A stretch of 64,000 nucleotides of DNA from Macrocybe gigantea (lineage: Eukaryota > Basidiomycota > Agaricomycetes > Agaricales > Callistosporiaceae): contig SJRY01000111.1 in NCBI GenBank assembly GCA_011319805.1, positions 124,001-188,000 of the forward strand, in the 5' to 3' direction. Below the pieces are notes generated by a model that worked only from the letters and a program-made list of their open reading frames with translations, was not told the DNA's origin and did no database searches. The position numbers and the translations under genes are program-made. Numbering within the stretch: the first letter of the stretch is position 1; each line of letters begins with the position of its first letter. This document shows, one piece after another, positions 35,880 through 48,100 of the stretch.

Positions 35880-38096
35880 TCAGAGGTCAGGCAGCTCTCG
35901 CTGTAACAGCCGAGTCCAAGTGCTCTCCTTCCACCAGTCCTCCATGCTGTCGATGCGGTCCCACAGAGCCTCTTCGTCAACGCCATAAATCTCGTACTTT
36001 CCTCCGTCTAGCGATCTGCCTTCTCGTGTAGCAACGTCTAGAGCAGCCTTGTTCTCTCCTCTGAAAAGACGTGTGCATCAGTCGAGAACAAACAGGAAGC
36101 AACGGAAAAATGCGGACTTGAGCAGTTCTAGAAGCTCTCTCCGATCTGGAAAGAACAAGCGGGGTTCTAACACGGCTAGGATTGCCAGGGCAGCGCGATA
36201 GAGAAAGGCATCGCCCTCCAAAACGATGACGTCCCATATCCGAGCGCATGCTTCGAACGGGAGGTGGTCGAGGAAAAGCGGCAACAACCAGTCGGGCAGG
36301 TATGCGGCGGGCGATATCTGGTGTTGTTTAAAATTAAAGTAAACTGATAGAGCGTCAACTAAAATGCTGTCTCATTAAATGAACTTCTGCATCATACTTT
36401 TAGGCATGCCATCAGCCAAGAGGGTATCGAATATTCTGCAAGAACAGTCAGACACCAGCGTGCTGGTGGCGGGTCTCGGCTTTACCTGTAGTATGCTTCT
36501 ACCTGGATTTGCCCGCCGTGAGCATATACGTCGGTGAGGAGCGAGTAGAGCACGTACATCGTCCTTTGACCCATCACCACCATAGAAGCTGCGCAGACAA
36601 TGTCGTTCTAGAAGGTTGCGCATCACGATGAATGCTTGCTGAGCCGGTATGTTTATCAACAGCATAGCAGCTATTTTCGCAGCACCCAAAGTATAGCCCA
36701 GTCCCTCATCACTCCTGGAAACTACCCAAGCACACAGCATGTCTTTGAGATCAGGATAAAGCGGTCCCGTTTCGTTATGAAATATATGCAGAGCCGGAAG
36801 CGTAGTTGAGATATCCTCCTCAACCAGTTCGAGGCTTGCCTTCGGGAACACACCTGAGCTCAAGGCTCGTTTTGCGCGCGCGAGGCAAGAACGGTAATGA
36901 TCTTTAGACGGAATACAAAAGCATGGTAGCAGACGACTGGGAAACGGATACTCTGCATACCTTTGCCTAGTGCGAGGGGATTGCCTACTGCCCGTTCCCA
37001 CATGGTCGCACGAAGGTTGGTAGGAATGCCCTTCCACCAAAGCTTCTTGAGAGCAGGGTTCTTGTGCACCGCTCTCCAGTCAGGGACGATTTCCTTCTCC
37101 CATATATGTATAGACTCTTCGATTTGCTTTTCTCTCGCAAGGCTCCGCTCTTGGGCAGCTTTCTTGCGTTTATCCGCTAAGTAGTGTGCTGAGTCGATGT
37201 ATGTATAGCAGCAGTGGAAGAAGGCGCCTACCTGCCACTCTACTGAGCTTCATCATTGTCTGCCAATCAGCCAAGTGTTTGTCGTCCTCTTTACGAGGTT
37301 TCGGCGGCAGGAAACTTGGTCTCGTTTTACTGCGCACTTTCTCAAATGCGCTAGGACCGGTCGAACGTGAGGGCTTGTGCGGATGCGGAGGCTTAGATGC
37401 CTGAACTTGGGATTGGGATGTTGATGACGATGCAAGAGAGGAAGGGTTGGCCACAGGTTGGGATGGAGCGGGGGACGCACTCGGTGTGGGTGTGGCGGTG
37501 TAGTTTTGAGGTGATGGATGTATGTTCCGAAATGAGTTGGACGTAGGTGTCGGTAATGATTGCGTAGAGAGTGAGGTCGATGGCATATGATCAACCGAGT
37601 GCAAAGTCGAAATCTGTTCCTCTATTGAATTGCCATTGCGGCTTGGCGCCTCAGTATATGAGACACGGTTGGAGAGAGACTTGCCAGCGCTAGCGTCGAT
37701 GACGATGTTGGGATACGCGCTCTCTACGCTCTCATCTGGTGAGGGATCGCGAGTTGAGAGTTTGTCCACCTCATCGTCAACAGCAGTATCTGATGTGGAC
37801 AGTGATATTTGGGAGAAGTGGGAAGACAGCCCGGACGAGTCGGGTGAGTTCGCAACCGAAGAATCTGGCTCAGTAAGCTCGTTTTTCCCGGTAGCGAGGG
37901 GCTGCTCTGGTATTATGGCAGGCGGTTTAGCGTCCGACCATGCGTCGTCGTGTGGTAACGTCTTCGCAATCTCGTCCCGAATGGAATCTGGAGAGAATTG
38001 ATAAGACAGATCATTTACGTCGGTGTCGGAAAAGGCGTCTTCAAAGTCTAGCGAGGAAACGTGGCGAACAGGGACCTCTAATGCATGGTGTTCCAT
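35880..38096 (-). CDS. TBC-domain protein (Rab GAP family) lacking both catalytic fingers
   Basis: About 350 disordered residues (Ser/Pro-rich) precede a basic linker and a TBC domain: WKGIPTNLRATMWERAVGNP (motif A), VEEDISTTLPALHIFHNETG (where Rab GAPs have IxxDxxR), then DEGLGYTLGAAKIAAMLL (where they have YxQG), and ILVLEGDAFLYRAALAIL-like helices to the end QRELPDL. The Arg finger position carries Thr and the Gln finger position is Leu, so GAP activity is doubtful. The start ATG at 38096 is 77 bases from the divergent GCP4 start. The stop at 35880-35882 follows QRELPDL; an intron just behind it could in principle extend the protein, but I see no firm support. Confidence 0.8.
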
Positions 38097-38173
38097 GAAC
38101 TGCGATTGAGACGGGGGGCAAGGGAGGTGACGCGGTGGCTGTGCAATATATTCAAGGTTGCTGCTTGGCACAC
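38097..38173. promoter_or_regulatory. Very short divergent promoter TBC gene / GCP4
   Basis: Only 77 bases separate the two start codons, so the promoters overlap each other or extend into the opposite gene. No motif recognised. Confidence 0.4.
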
Positions 38174-40421
38174 ATGATCGCTGAAATATTTCTTGTCCTT
38201 GCAGGCCACTCGTCTTCTCTCTTTCCAACAGATTGCAAGCTAAATGCCTCGTTCGCGCCTCTACTGCACCCGGGAGAAGTTCAATGCTTGGAGGCACTGG
38301 GATTGATCGCGTTCAGATACAGGAAAATCAAGGCATCCTGCTCATCTCTGTCGCGATCACCGTCCCGTTTCGTGTCCGCGCTTTGTGCCACCCTCGCTCA
38401 CATACTCAAAGAAGAGTATGAGTCGCTTGTCGTAGATACAGAAGCAAAGGTACTCAAACGTGACCCGGAATTGGTGGCTACTGGGTCTTTCGTCCCCCTG
38501 TCTTTGCTTCGCGCCATTTTCTCCGACTGGGACGCGCCGCTCGCCGCGCTCTCGTCTCTGATGGAGGAGCTCGAGTCGACTGCGCATTGGACACCCGGCC
38601 GACTCATCGACATGCTACTGTCGCGTTCGCAGACAGGTGTCCTCCGGGTAGCGAACATCCTGTCCCGGCTGTCGATCACAGTTCAACACGTTTGGAGAAC
38701 GCACCTCGCAGCATTCGTCGTACATGGTTCTTTGTCAAAGGCAGACCCTTTGGCATCGGATGACCTGACACTGCTTGACGGCTCAATGCCGTCCTGCATC
38801 ACGACAGAGTCTCGGGAGTCAATCGCGTACATTGGACGTGCCATTCGCACGGTAAAGACGCAAAAGTGGCAGAAACAACTGCCGCCCGATATGGTGCTCG
38901 CGCATACGGCTTTGTTGGAATCCGTTTTGCCCGAAGATCAACATGCGTTTGACCTCGCCATCTCAGCAATTCGAACAAACGTCGATGAATGGCTTTGGCA
39001 GAATGTTTTGACAAGAAACGATGTAGAGGTGGCGGTCAATACTCTGTGTGTAATGCTACACCATTTTTGTCACACGTTAGATTTACTCGTTCAATTTAAC
39101 TAGAGCAGACTACTTTCTTCTGCGAAACGGAGAGTTCAGTTTATCTTTGATTCGAGAAATCGAACGACTGAAACTCTCGCGGCTGAGTGCGCGGTCGGGG
39201 CCGCTTACGATGATTCGGGAACAGGACCTGAACCTGGCCATTCTCCGTGCGTCTCTCGGGACGACGGCTCAGCAGGATCAGAGTCTTTCGTGTCTCCGTT
39301 TTTCTCTGCCTTCCGGTCCACTCCGTCCACTTTTACCATCATTAGCGCCGACTCCTCTCGCGCAAGCTGCATCCGGAGAAGCGGCTACGTCGAATTCGTT
39401 CGCATCGCATCTCCTCGGGAGTCCGCTGCTATTGTCTTACAAGCTGAGCTGGCCCCTCGATCTATTTCTCTATCCAGCGGACCTGTCGATATACTCTGCG
39501 CTGTTTTCGTATCTTTCCGCTCTTCGAAAGACGCATGTGCGTGTCCATGGCTGCTGGACGTCGATATCCAATGCACAACGTGCGCGCCGGCGATGGACGG
39601 GGCTGGGGGAAGGGGGGACGGTGGAAGATCAGGAGATGAGAAGCAAGCTGCTTCGCTGCGGTTGGGGCATCGTCCGCGACATGGAGTGGTTCTTGAACAC
39701 TCTCTTGTCCTACGTGATGATGGACGTGATTGACGTCGAATTTGGGAAGCTAAAGAGTCGTTGGTCAAGTCCGTCGACCGTCAAGACGGGGGAAGCCATG
39801 GAAGCCGCGGCCAAGCTGGTGCGGACGATGGCGCTGCACCACCACCTCCAATTGACTTTTCGACTCTTCGCACGATACACACGACGTACCTCGATCGGAT
39901 ACTGACCGAGAGCCTGTTGGCTAATGCCGGTTTGACGTCGTGTGTACAGCAGATACTGGATGTCTGCGAACGTTTCGTCGGCCAGGTCGAGCGCTGGGGA
40001 GGTGATATTCTACCGGCCCTGCTGTCTGAAGGCACGCTGAACGAGAGGGAGGAGGAAGTCGGTGCTTTGGTGAAAGAAAGGTGGAAAGTTGTGGCTGACA
40101 TCAACCAGGTGGGTGTTTTTCGACCCCATTCATGTCCGTTTTTGACAATTCACCGTGTAGGGTTTGCTCGACCTATTGGAAGGCTTTTATGAGCAACTCT
40201 CACAGTCGTTCTCACAGCAGCCCTTCTCGGCTACAGCGGATGTGACTCAGTCTGTCGTGATGAACACGAGCATGGTTAATCACAGCGCAGCAAATCTGTC
40301 CAAGGGTGTTCGGAGTGCCGACGGAGGCATCGGGGAAGTCCGGCGACATGTGGAGCGACTGTTGCTGAAGTTGGAGTTTAACGGTGGCTTGTTTAGGCAT
40401 CGGAAGGAGGTGTGCTGCTAG
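38174..40421 (+). CDS. GCP4: Gamma-tubulin complex component 4 homologue (Spc97/Spc98 family)
   Basis: A subunit of the gamma-tubulin ring complex that nucleates microtubules at the spindle pole body. The start MIAEIFLVLAGHSSSLFP is the GCP4 signature beginning; the GRIP1 region includes HPGEVQCLEALGLIAFRYRK, and the GRIP2 region ADYFLLRNGEFSLSLIREIE, WPLDLFLYPADLSIYSALF and LRTIHTTYLDRILTESLLAN. An intron beginning within the GTGTGT at 39045-39050 and ending at 39103 removes the apparent stop. One G must be added near 39854 to join HHHLQL to DFSTLRTIHTTY. A last intron lies at about 40109-40160. The protein ends FRHRKEVCC. Confidence 0.85.
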
Positions 40422-40713
40422 GAGAGGACTTGAAGCTTGTTGGTTGATTGGAGACTCGCGACCCTTGCGATTATACATGTATACAGATGTATTATTTTAC
40501 ATCGACGACTTCATGCAGTGTGCACTGCGTCAATGCTGGGGAACGAGGTTGCTCTCGTCGAGGCTGAAGGTGAGGCCGGATGAGGCGATGAGATTGAGCG
40601 CGCCATCACTGATCTCTGGATAAGGCCGTCCATAAAATTCACGCTATGGCCTCTGTTCCAAACACGGCTCATCGTCTCTCCCACCAACTTCGTCTGATTA
40701 GACCCAATCCACC

Positions 40714-41944
40714 ATGTCATCTCGCAAGTTCTTCTCCAGCTTCTCTCCTCATTCCCCAAAGCTGACCGCTTCACACTACAGGCTACACCACCCGCATCAT
40801 CGGTGCGCCCAACACGCTCGGTGAGGCGTCTCGTCCCTCTTTTTCTCACCACCTCCCGCTCACCCGTGCACGCTAAGAGCATCGCGTCTTCATCGAGCAA
40901 GGGGGCTCCGTCATCTCCGCGTTCCACGACATCCCTCTCTTTGCCGACCAGAACAACGGCATTCTCAACATGATCGTCGAGGTGCCCCGCTGGACCAACG
41001 CAAAGATGGAAACCTCCAAGGAGGAACCCTTCAACCCCATCAAGCAAGACATCAAGCGCGGAAAGCTGCGCTACGTTCGCAATGCTTCCCCCACCACGGT
41101 TACATCTGGAACTACGGCGCGTTCCCCCAGGCATGTGCACACCCTTGTTAATCACAACCGACCTTGTCTGAAAACCCTCGTCCCGAAAGACCTGGGAGGA
41201 TCCCTCTCAATCGCACGCCGAGACCAAAGCAAAGGGCGACAATGACCCTCTTGATGTTTGCGAGATCGGTGAGCAGGTCGGCTATGTCGGACAAATCAAG
41301 CAGGTCAAGGTCCTCGGCATTATGGCCTTGCTCGATGAGGGAGAGACCGATTGGAAAGTCATCGTCGTGGACGTCACCGACCCCCTTGCATCCAAACTGA
41401 ACGACATCGAGGACGTTGAGAGGCATCTGCCCGGTCTCATCAGGGCAACAAACGAGTGGTTCAGGCAGGTTTCCCTTTGAGCATCCTCGCTCGAGCGATT
41501 CATGACACGCTTCCTCAGGATCTACAAAATCCCTGATGGAAAGCCCGAAAACACCTTTGCGTTCTCCGGCGAAGCAAAGAACAAGAAATATGCCACCGAA
41601 ATCATCCATGAATGCCATGAAGCCTGGCGCCGTCTCATCACCGGCGAGACCCCTTCCACGACTTCTGCCTATGACATTTCCATGTGCGTTGTAACTGACT
41701 ATGTCGTAACCGACACGTAAAGCTGACATCTCTTTAGCCGCAACATCACCATCCAGAATTCTCCTGGTTTTGTCAGCAGGGAAGACTCTGTATACACCAG
41801 CTTGCTCCCGATTCCAGGAAACCACCTGCGGCCATCGATCCTGCAGGTATGCATTCTTGTCCACCGTAATCTGACCTGCTTTCGAGCTGACATTTCCTCG
41901 ACCCAGTTTCCAAATGGTTCTACATCTCATCAGCTCAAGTTTAG
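40714..41944 (+). CDS. IPP1: Soluble inorganic pyrophosphatase
   Basis: Cytosolic family I pyrophosphatase, hydrolysing PPi to two phosphates with Mg2+. The protein reads [15 protein letters not shown], then the metal-site motif [13 protein letters not shown] with its Asp cluster, then [17 protein letters not shown], ending [12 protein letters not shown]. To get this sequence, three of six introns must start with GC: 40724-40781 (GCAAGT), 41131-41189 (GCATGT) and 41466-41519 (GCAGGT). The others start with GT. Two places need one extra base (near 41083, giving [12 protein letters not shown], and in the AAA at 41819-41821, giving [11 protein letters not shown]). It is convergent with POM152, 97 bases apart. 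Confidence 0.85.
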
Positions 41945-42041
41945 AAAGGACGCATGCTCAATCGGAAACAATCCCGAAAAGATATCCGGAGAATTGTACA
42001 GAATTAATGAGCGTTTCATAAAATACAAAATGTTCTAGTGT

Positions 42042-45000
42042 TTATCGAGGCTCAGACTCTGGGGGTGCACTTGGATATCGGCAATACCGATCTGAGATGG
42101 ACGTCACCGTCCATGTGCCTGTTGAAATGCGTTGAATCCGGTCTGTTCAAATACGGCAGGAAACGGCATTTACCTTCAAGCGCAGAGAATACCGAGTACT
42201 CCGTCGCCATAATACGTGATACGGTGTGCGTCTCCAATACTCTGCCAGGCGCTCCCCCTTTCTTCGGTATCTCTGCCCGTTGATACGTGAACGTGAACGG
42301 CGGTTCCCCAGAGAGACTGAAAACAATCTCCGCTTGATCGCCTGCCACAAAGCCTGAATAAAGTCGTCTGCAGGCACTGAATGTTTCAAGTACACACCTT
42401 CGTGGATATCTTGATAGATACGTTTCCGTGACCGACTTGAGCGGAGGGAAGGGAATGCACGTTGAATTTAAGGTCCGTCACGGTGGCTCTGCACATCTTC
42501 TGTTGGTGAGCGATAGATGTAATGGCAAATTCGCCAGGCTGTTGCAAGGGAAGCGAGAACGGCGAAACCTTGACCTCTTGCGTGTGCGACTTGCCGTTGA
42601 TGCGATAGCTAAGGAGATACAGTCAATGCACTGTTTGATCCTCAAAGAAATGCTACAAACCCGACCGTCCAGGGCGGTATACCCTCCAGTTGGAACAAAG
42701 CTGTTTCCCCCACACAAAAATCGACACGCCGGTCAAAGGGGATAATTGCAGCGGTTTCGGCAACGTCAATCCAGATGGAACTGGATAACGGATCTAAAGC
42801 TGAGGGTGCACAATTGGAGGAATCATACACAGAGGTGATGGTGACAAGATAAGGCCCAAGAGATTCGAACACGAAGGACGGTAGGTCGAGCCGCCACGTC
42901 CTGTCTTTTACTTCAACGTTCTGGATATCGACCTGGCTCGAACCAAGGTGCTTGATCGATAGCTGAAGTGGAAAGGGGGTGACCCTTCCAATAGCACAGT
43001 CCCATCCATCGAGTACGGGTCGATTGGAACAAGTCTGTCATTCAGACAATGCGACATGCGGTTGCGATTCTGGAAGCGCGCAGAAGGGCGCATCAGGACT
43101 TCTTGCTCAAACAGAAGACGACTATGTCGGGGAATGACGGTATTCTTATGAGAGGACAGCGGGTATGCAGAGTCGCCGACTTGTTTTACTTCGTAATAAA
43201 TTCTTCCAGCGTTAGCAGTATGAAGCTGGAATCGCGTGTGCGGCTGGATGCTGTTGAACGTCGGTTGATCAAGGAGCCTCGTTCCTCCGCCTTCAGTAGC
43301 CTGTGCGACATTATAAGTGATTTGAAACGGTGGATGACCTGGAGATGGTATGGAGTCATGTCAGAAGCGAGTTGATAGGCAGAAAGCAGCTCTGACCTGT
43401 TAAGTCGAGGTCCACATGGTTGTCCGTTCCCTCACAAACGGGCGGCAAGACGTAAGATCCATTAGTTCGTATATACATAGATTTGACCCTGGGTGACAGC
43501 GTTGCAGACGGCCTTGCTAACCAATCAACCTTGTAGGTCGCCCCGTCTGCGACGACATTACCCGGACATTGAGAGTCGGCAACCTTTGGTACACACATCA
43601 GTACATCGTCAATATGAAAATAGAGAGAAGCTAGCCAACCTCAAGGATTTCGTAACGGCCCTTCTGTGTCACAGTGAGGTGAGCGTTCGGATTTGTGATC
43701 ATCTTGGTCCAGGCCTCATCGCTTCCGACACGGCGGTATTTGACTCGCCAGGGCTAGCCTGTATCTCAGTATCAGAGCCCATGCGAATCATGATACGAGA
43801 ACTTACACCATCTCCAGTCAACCGCAGCGGCAGGCTGGCTGTTTCACGCTCTAGGACGGTTGTTTGGTACCCTTCGCCTCCATAGAATTTTGCAGTAGGC
43901 TTTAAGCATGAGATCAGAAAAGGCGGAAATGATACGAAGCTGCCCTTACTTTAATCCTGCGAACATTGACGGTTATCCCTGACGCCGTGATAGGGCGTTT
44001 GCACTTGTACGCATCCTCAATTCCCACTATGAAATTGTTAAGCCGTGTGAGCAGCTGAAGTGAGACATAGTTGGGCCGGACATACCGATGTTGATATCAA
44101 AAGAACCTCCTTGCTCATCAATAGATTTCGGAACCGGTATTTGAAGAGTTTTAGGGCTAGCTTCGATGCCTGCTATGAGAATATTCTCTACGTTATTCGG
44201 TCCCACGATTTGAAGGTCCAGGTTCCAGGGCCCAGTGCCCTATCGGACGGAAAAATCAGAGAGAGCGCGAGATCATGGCTTAGTGCTACCTACTCTGAGT
44301 TCAACATCAACATCGACTTTGCCACCTTCGCAGCTGTCGATAATTCTCTTCCCAGTGCGGGAGGCAACGAAGTCGGCAGCAGCCAGTGGGTGAACAACTT
44401 GGTCGATGCTAGGCCCATTCAGCTCAACCGCTTTATAATTGGCGTCGCTCATCCGAACGAAAGTGAAGACATAATGACCACTCTTTTCTGGTTGCAACGT
44501 CAATTCACCTCGCGCACTGGTAAAGGTTCTAGAGAATTCTCGCGCAGGTTCGTTGTCACGTTGCATCTCATAATAAACTTGGAAAGGTGGCGTGCCGCGG
44601 AGAATCAGAGAAGCTGAGACGCCCGTATCACCGGAACTGCCAATGATATATGTCAAAGACGAGACAGCATACGATTGCGGCGCTCACCATTCGTGTATTT
44701 TCTTCCACTCAATCTGTGCTGTCGGGAACGGTCTTTCAACAACTCGACATGTCTCCGGGATAAGAACGTCCCCATTACACCACTGAGTAACAGGTAAGCA
44801 TTCGGTTATTGATAAATAAAATTAAGGAAGACACCTTTCCATGTATACTACCGATCGTATAATCTCCCGGAGCACTTGCCCGGACCTCAAGGTCGCGCCG
44901 GGCGCCCTGTGTCTGCAACACTTTCTTCCAAGGTTTCAGTCGTTTTGAGGCCTTGACTCCAGCGGATGCAGCGGGCGGCTGATATTTGAGCTCAACCTCC

Positions 45001-46650
45001 CATGGTGCATCGTATTCATTGCCATTGGCGATGGAGAGATCTAGTATGACGTCGGATCCTATTAAGAGAGATGTTGGATTGCTAATGCCGCAATGCCTAA
45101 AAGAAATTTCTGGGCGTTCCAGTACAATCAACGACCGAGTCACCTTGGTCTGACCGAAGGGAGTGTCGCCTACGTTGGTGACTACCCCATCGACCCCGGC
45201 GCGTACGGAGTTTCCAACCCCATCAATTACTTCCTCAAGAGCGAACAGGTATGTACCAGGAATAGTCAATGGTATTGTGATCGGGATCTTCAAACGCTGA
45301 GGAACCCGGCTAGTCCATTGCAGAATGCCTTGGCGCGAGTCTGCGGCGTCCGTGGTCCGTTGAGGAGCTACAGCTTCAGTGCTATCGTCCTGTCCATTTT
45401 CGATGCCCTCGACGAGGAAGCGCTCTGACTTCCCGTTTATAGTCTTGATCCAACGCAGGCTCAAGGGCGGCACGCCAGTGATATCGATTAACACGTTAAG
45501 GTTCGCATCGTGTCCCACACAACGAACATCCATCTGCGGCGAGTCCTCTTGGATAATTTCGGCACGAGGACATGGGACAATGGTTATCTCAGATGGGTAT
45601 GCAATTCTCGCAACGTTGTTTGAGGCGTCTGTTACGTGCTCCAGGCGAAGAGTTCCAGGTCTGTTGAGATGAATGTAGACTATCGATTGGGTGTTCTGAA
45701 GAGATAGCTGCGATTTATCTACGTTCCACGTTTCTTCGTCGTCGTATTCTTCGTCGTAATCGGATTCTTGTGTAGAAGGTGCAGGGCGCGCAATTTTGAG
45801 TTTGCTGAGCCGGAGCTGCTCTACATTCCTAAAATCTTTCATAGTCAAGTTGACATACTCCGTTTTGTCGGAGTCAAGATGACCGAGAGGCGTGAGTGAG
45901 TACTGAAGATGTGATGGGTTAGTGTTATTGAGGACGACTGGTATCAGCACGAAGTTGTCCGGCGGGGCGAGGCAATATGTGGCTTCTACAGTGTGGAACT
46001 GAGCGGTGCTGATTGGTGACATGCGGACAGTATGCTGCCCGAGAAGATGCGGGTCACCCTTGGGTGACGATGTGAACCATTGCAAGCTCGATGGAACTCG
46101 GAAACCAAGGAAGCTAGGCGAATCGGATGCCGTCAGAATTCCTGAGCCTGGAGACTCTCTCAATAAAGGATTCAAACAAATGAATCTACCTAAACGCACT
46201 GGAAGAGGTCGACACTCGATCTGAGCCGGCATCAGTGGCTGCCATGTTCAGAGTGATCCCACCAAAAATAACACCATCCAAAAACCATAGCAGACAAATT
46301 TGAAGCAGCACGACTACTTTGCTATAGGTAAGTCGTGGTATTCGAAGTTTCGAAAGGACCACGCAATAGGCAAGATCGACAAATAGCCATTTTTTGCATT
46401 TCGAAAAGCCGCCATGCCCGGTAGTCCAGTACCAAGACACGTCCAGGATCTTAATGGCCTGGCAAAATACGCCGTTAATCCTCGTGTGTGAACGTGTGAA
46501 AACTTCCGTACAGTTTCATACCTGGCAGAGAAGCCCCAGACTGAGATAATAGAGACGTTGTGAAGGTATGTCGAGATATTTCTCGGGTATAAGAGGCTGA
46601 TGCGGAGCGGCGACGGCGGCAGGGGGTTTAGTTTCAGAAGGTAAGCTCAT
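42042..46650 (-). CDS. POM152: Nuclear pore membrane protein POM152
   Basis: An integral membrane nucleoporin of the lumenal ring. The N-terminus (MSLPSETKPPAAVAAPHQPL, then LRIPRLTYSKVVVLLQICL and the membrane segment LLWFLDGVIFGGITLNM) faces the pore; the long lumenal part carries repeated Ig-like domains, seen as recurring GxPPF/LxxxY patterns (ITGVPPLSLRWIK, LRGTPPFQVYYEM, LSGEPPFTFTYQR). The C-terminus ALEGTWTVTSISDRYCRYPS is typical and is made by a 55-base intron (42119-42173); the stop is at 42042-42044. Many short introns separate the repeats. Size and repeat plan match fungal POM152. Confidence 0.85.
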
Positions 46651-47043
46651 GATTATGGAGTCGCGAAGGGATAAAACGGTGCTTTATGTCTGTGGGGAGG
46701 CTAGTTGGTGTTTTTCAACGGACAACATCCAGACTGGTTGGTGTCTTTTTTTTGAGAAAGCAACGCCAAATGCAAGGTGAAAGCCGCCAACTCACGTGAT
46801 CGCAGGCAATCAAAGACGGCACTGTTCCTCGACTCTCCTCCTTGTTCCTAGAGAATTCAGCTCAACGCGAGGGCGGTCACGGTTCGGCTTTGCATATCTT
46901 CTTCCTTCATTTGACGTGGGGAACCATTTTGGATCAGGCGTGCATCCGCAGCTCTTTAAGCGCCCAAATGATTGGATAAACTGATCACAACCTTTAGAAC
47001 AGTTTGTACTATCGACTCCCATTCTCCACACACCTCGACAATC
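46651..47043. promoter_or_regulatory. Divergent promoter POM152 / RNase III-fold protein
   Basis: 393 bases. ATGATTGG at 46969-46976 is an inverted CCAAT box 68 bases upstream of the plus-strand start, and AGCTCTTTAAGC precedes it. The rest shows no structure. Confidence 0.4.
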
Positions 47044-47969
47044 ATGGCTGCTCTTCCTCCTCTTCCGAAAATCGAGGGAGACATCGATATCGTGCTCGAT
47101 ATCTACCTCCACAGCTTACAGCCCTCAAGTTGGCAGAATGAGGAATATGGAGACACAGATCGCCTCGCAGAGCTTGGGTCCAAAGTCCTCGATCTCATCG
47201 TTACATACCACCTCTTTTCAAAGAAACCAATGCTGCCCGCTGCCAAGATACCGGTGCGTTCCTTTGGCTCATCATGGGATATGATTCAAGATTGGCGGAA
47301 TACCCAGGAAGAACGAGATAGCGCTCTATCGAACGAGCGCCTCAACAACTGGCTCGAGGCCTATAATCTGAAACAGAAGCTGAGGATTGCTTCTACAGGG
47401 AGTGAAGCTACAGTGGCGCCACAGGTATTCTGGCTGTTTTGATATTTGATAGACTTATTATTCACTTGTGCGATAGGAAATTCGCCGCTTTTTCAATGCC
47501 TATGTTGGCGCCTTGTACATCCGAAATGGACTGGCCGTGATTCAGTCATGGATATCCAAACTGATCGATCCACATTCTGAAGTCGCTTATCCAGAACAGT
47601 CCCCGCCTGGATATGATTTCCCAGCCCCGCCATCCGCGCTTCCCCCTCCCCTCCCAAACGCTGTCCCTGTTGTCCCTGCTGTCCCTGCTGCCCCTTCTGC
47701 CAATGAATCGATGGTGACATTGGCTCTCGTGAATCAAACGGCTATGCAGAAGGGGTACAACGTGACTTATCAGGCCGAGCAGTCTGGCCTGGCACATATG
47801 CCTATTTGGACCGTCAAATGTCTTAGTGAGTTCTGACCGGCTCGCAAGAGTATAAGAATTATGACACATTCCAGTGAACGGGCAAGAACGAGGAATCGGA
47901 CAAGGAAAAAGTCAAAAAGTCGCTAAAGAGGAGGCGGCAAGGATGGCGTGGTCAAGGATGGGCTGGTGA
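47044..47969 (+). CDS. RNase III-fold protein with C-terminal double-stranded RNA-binding domain
   Basis: The first half resembles the RNase III helical fold as seen in mitochondrial ribosomal relatives (LAELGSKVLDLIVTYHLFSK, then FFNAYVGALYIRNG), but the acidic catalytic signature (E...LGDS...D) is not complete, so it is probably not a nuclease. A Pro/Ala-rich linker (PVVPAVPAAPSA) leads to a dsRBD (NQTAMQKGYNVTYQAEQ, then WTVKCLMNGQERGIGQGKSQ, then KVAKEEAARMAW). Introns lie at about 47251-47300 region if any, 47424-47475 and 47824-47872. The start ATG follows ACAATC at 47044. Function unknown. Confidence 0.65.
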
Positions 47970-48100
47970 TTGGTAGATATTGATGTGTTTAGCAGACTTG
48001 TATTCAGCAAAGATTGTGTAGGTGTACTTGGTCTCATTTCGTTCCGTATGACTGTGTTGCGCAATGAAGAACATGCATATATACACTACAAACAGATGCG

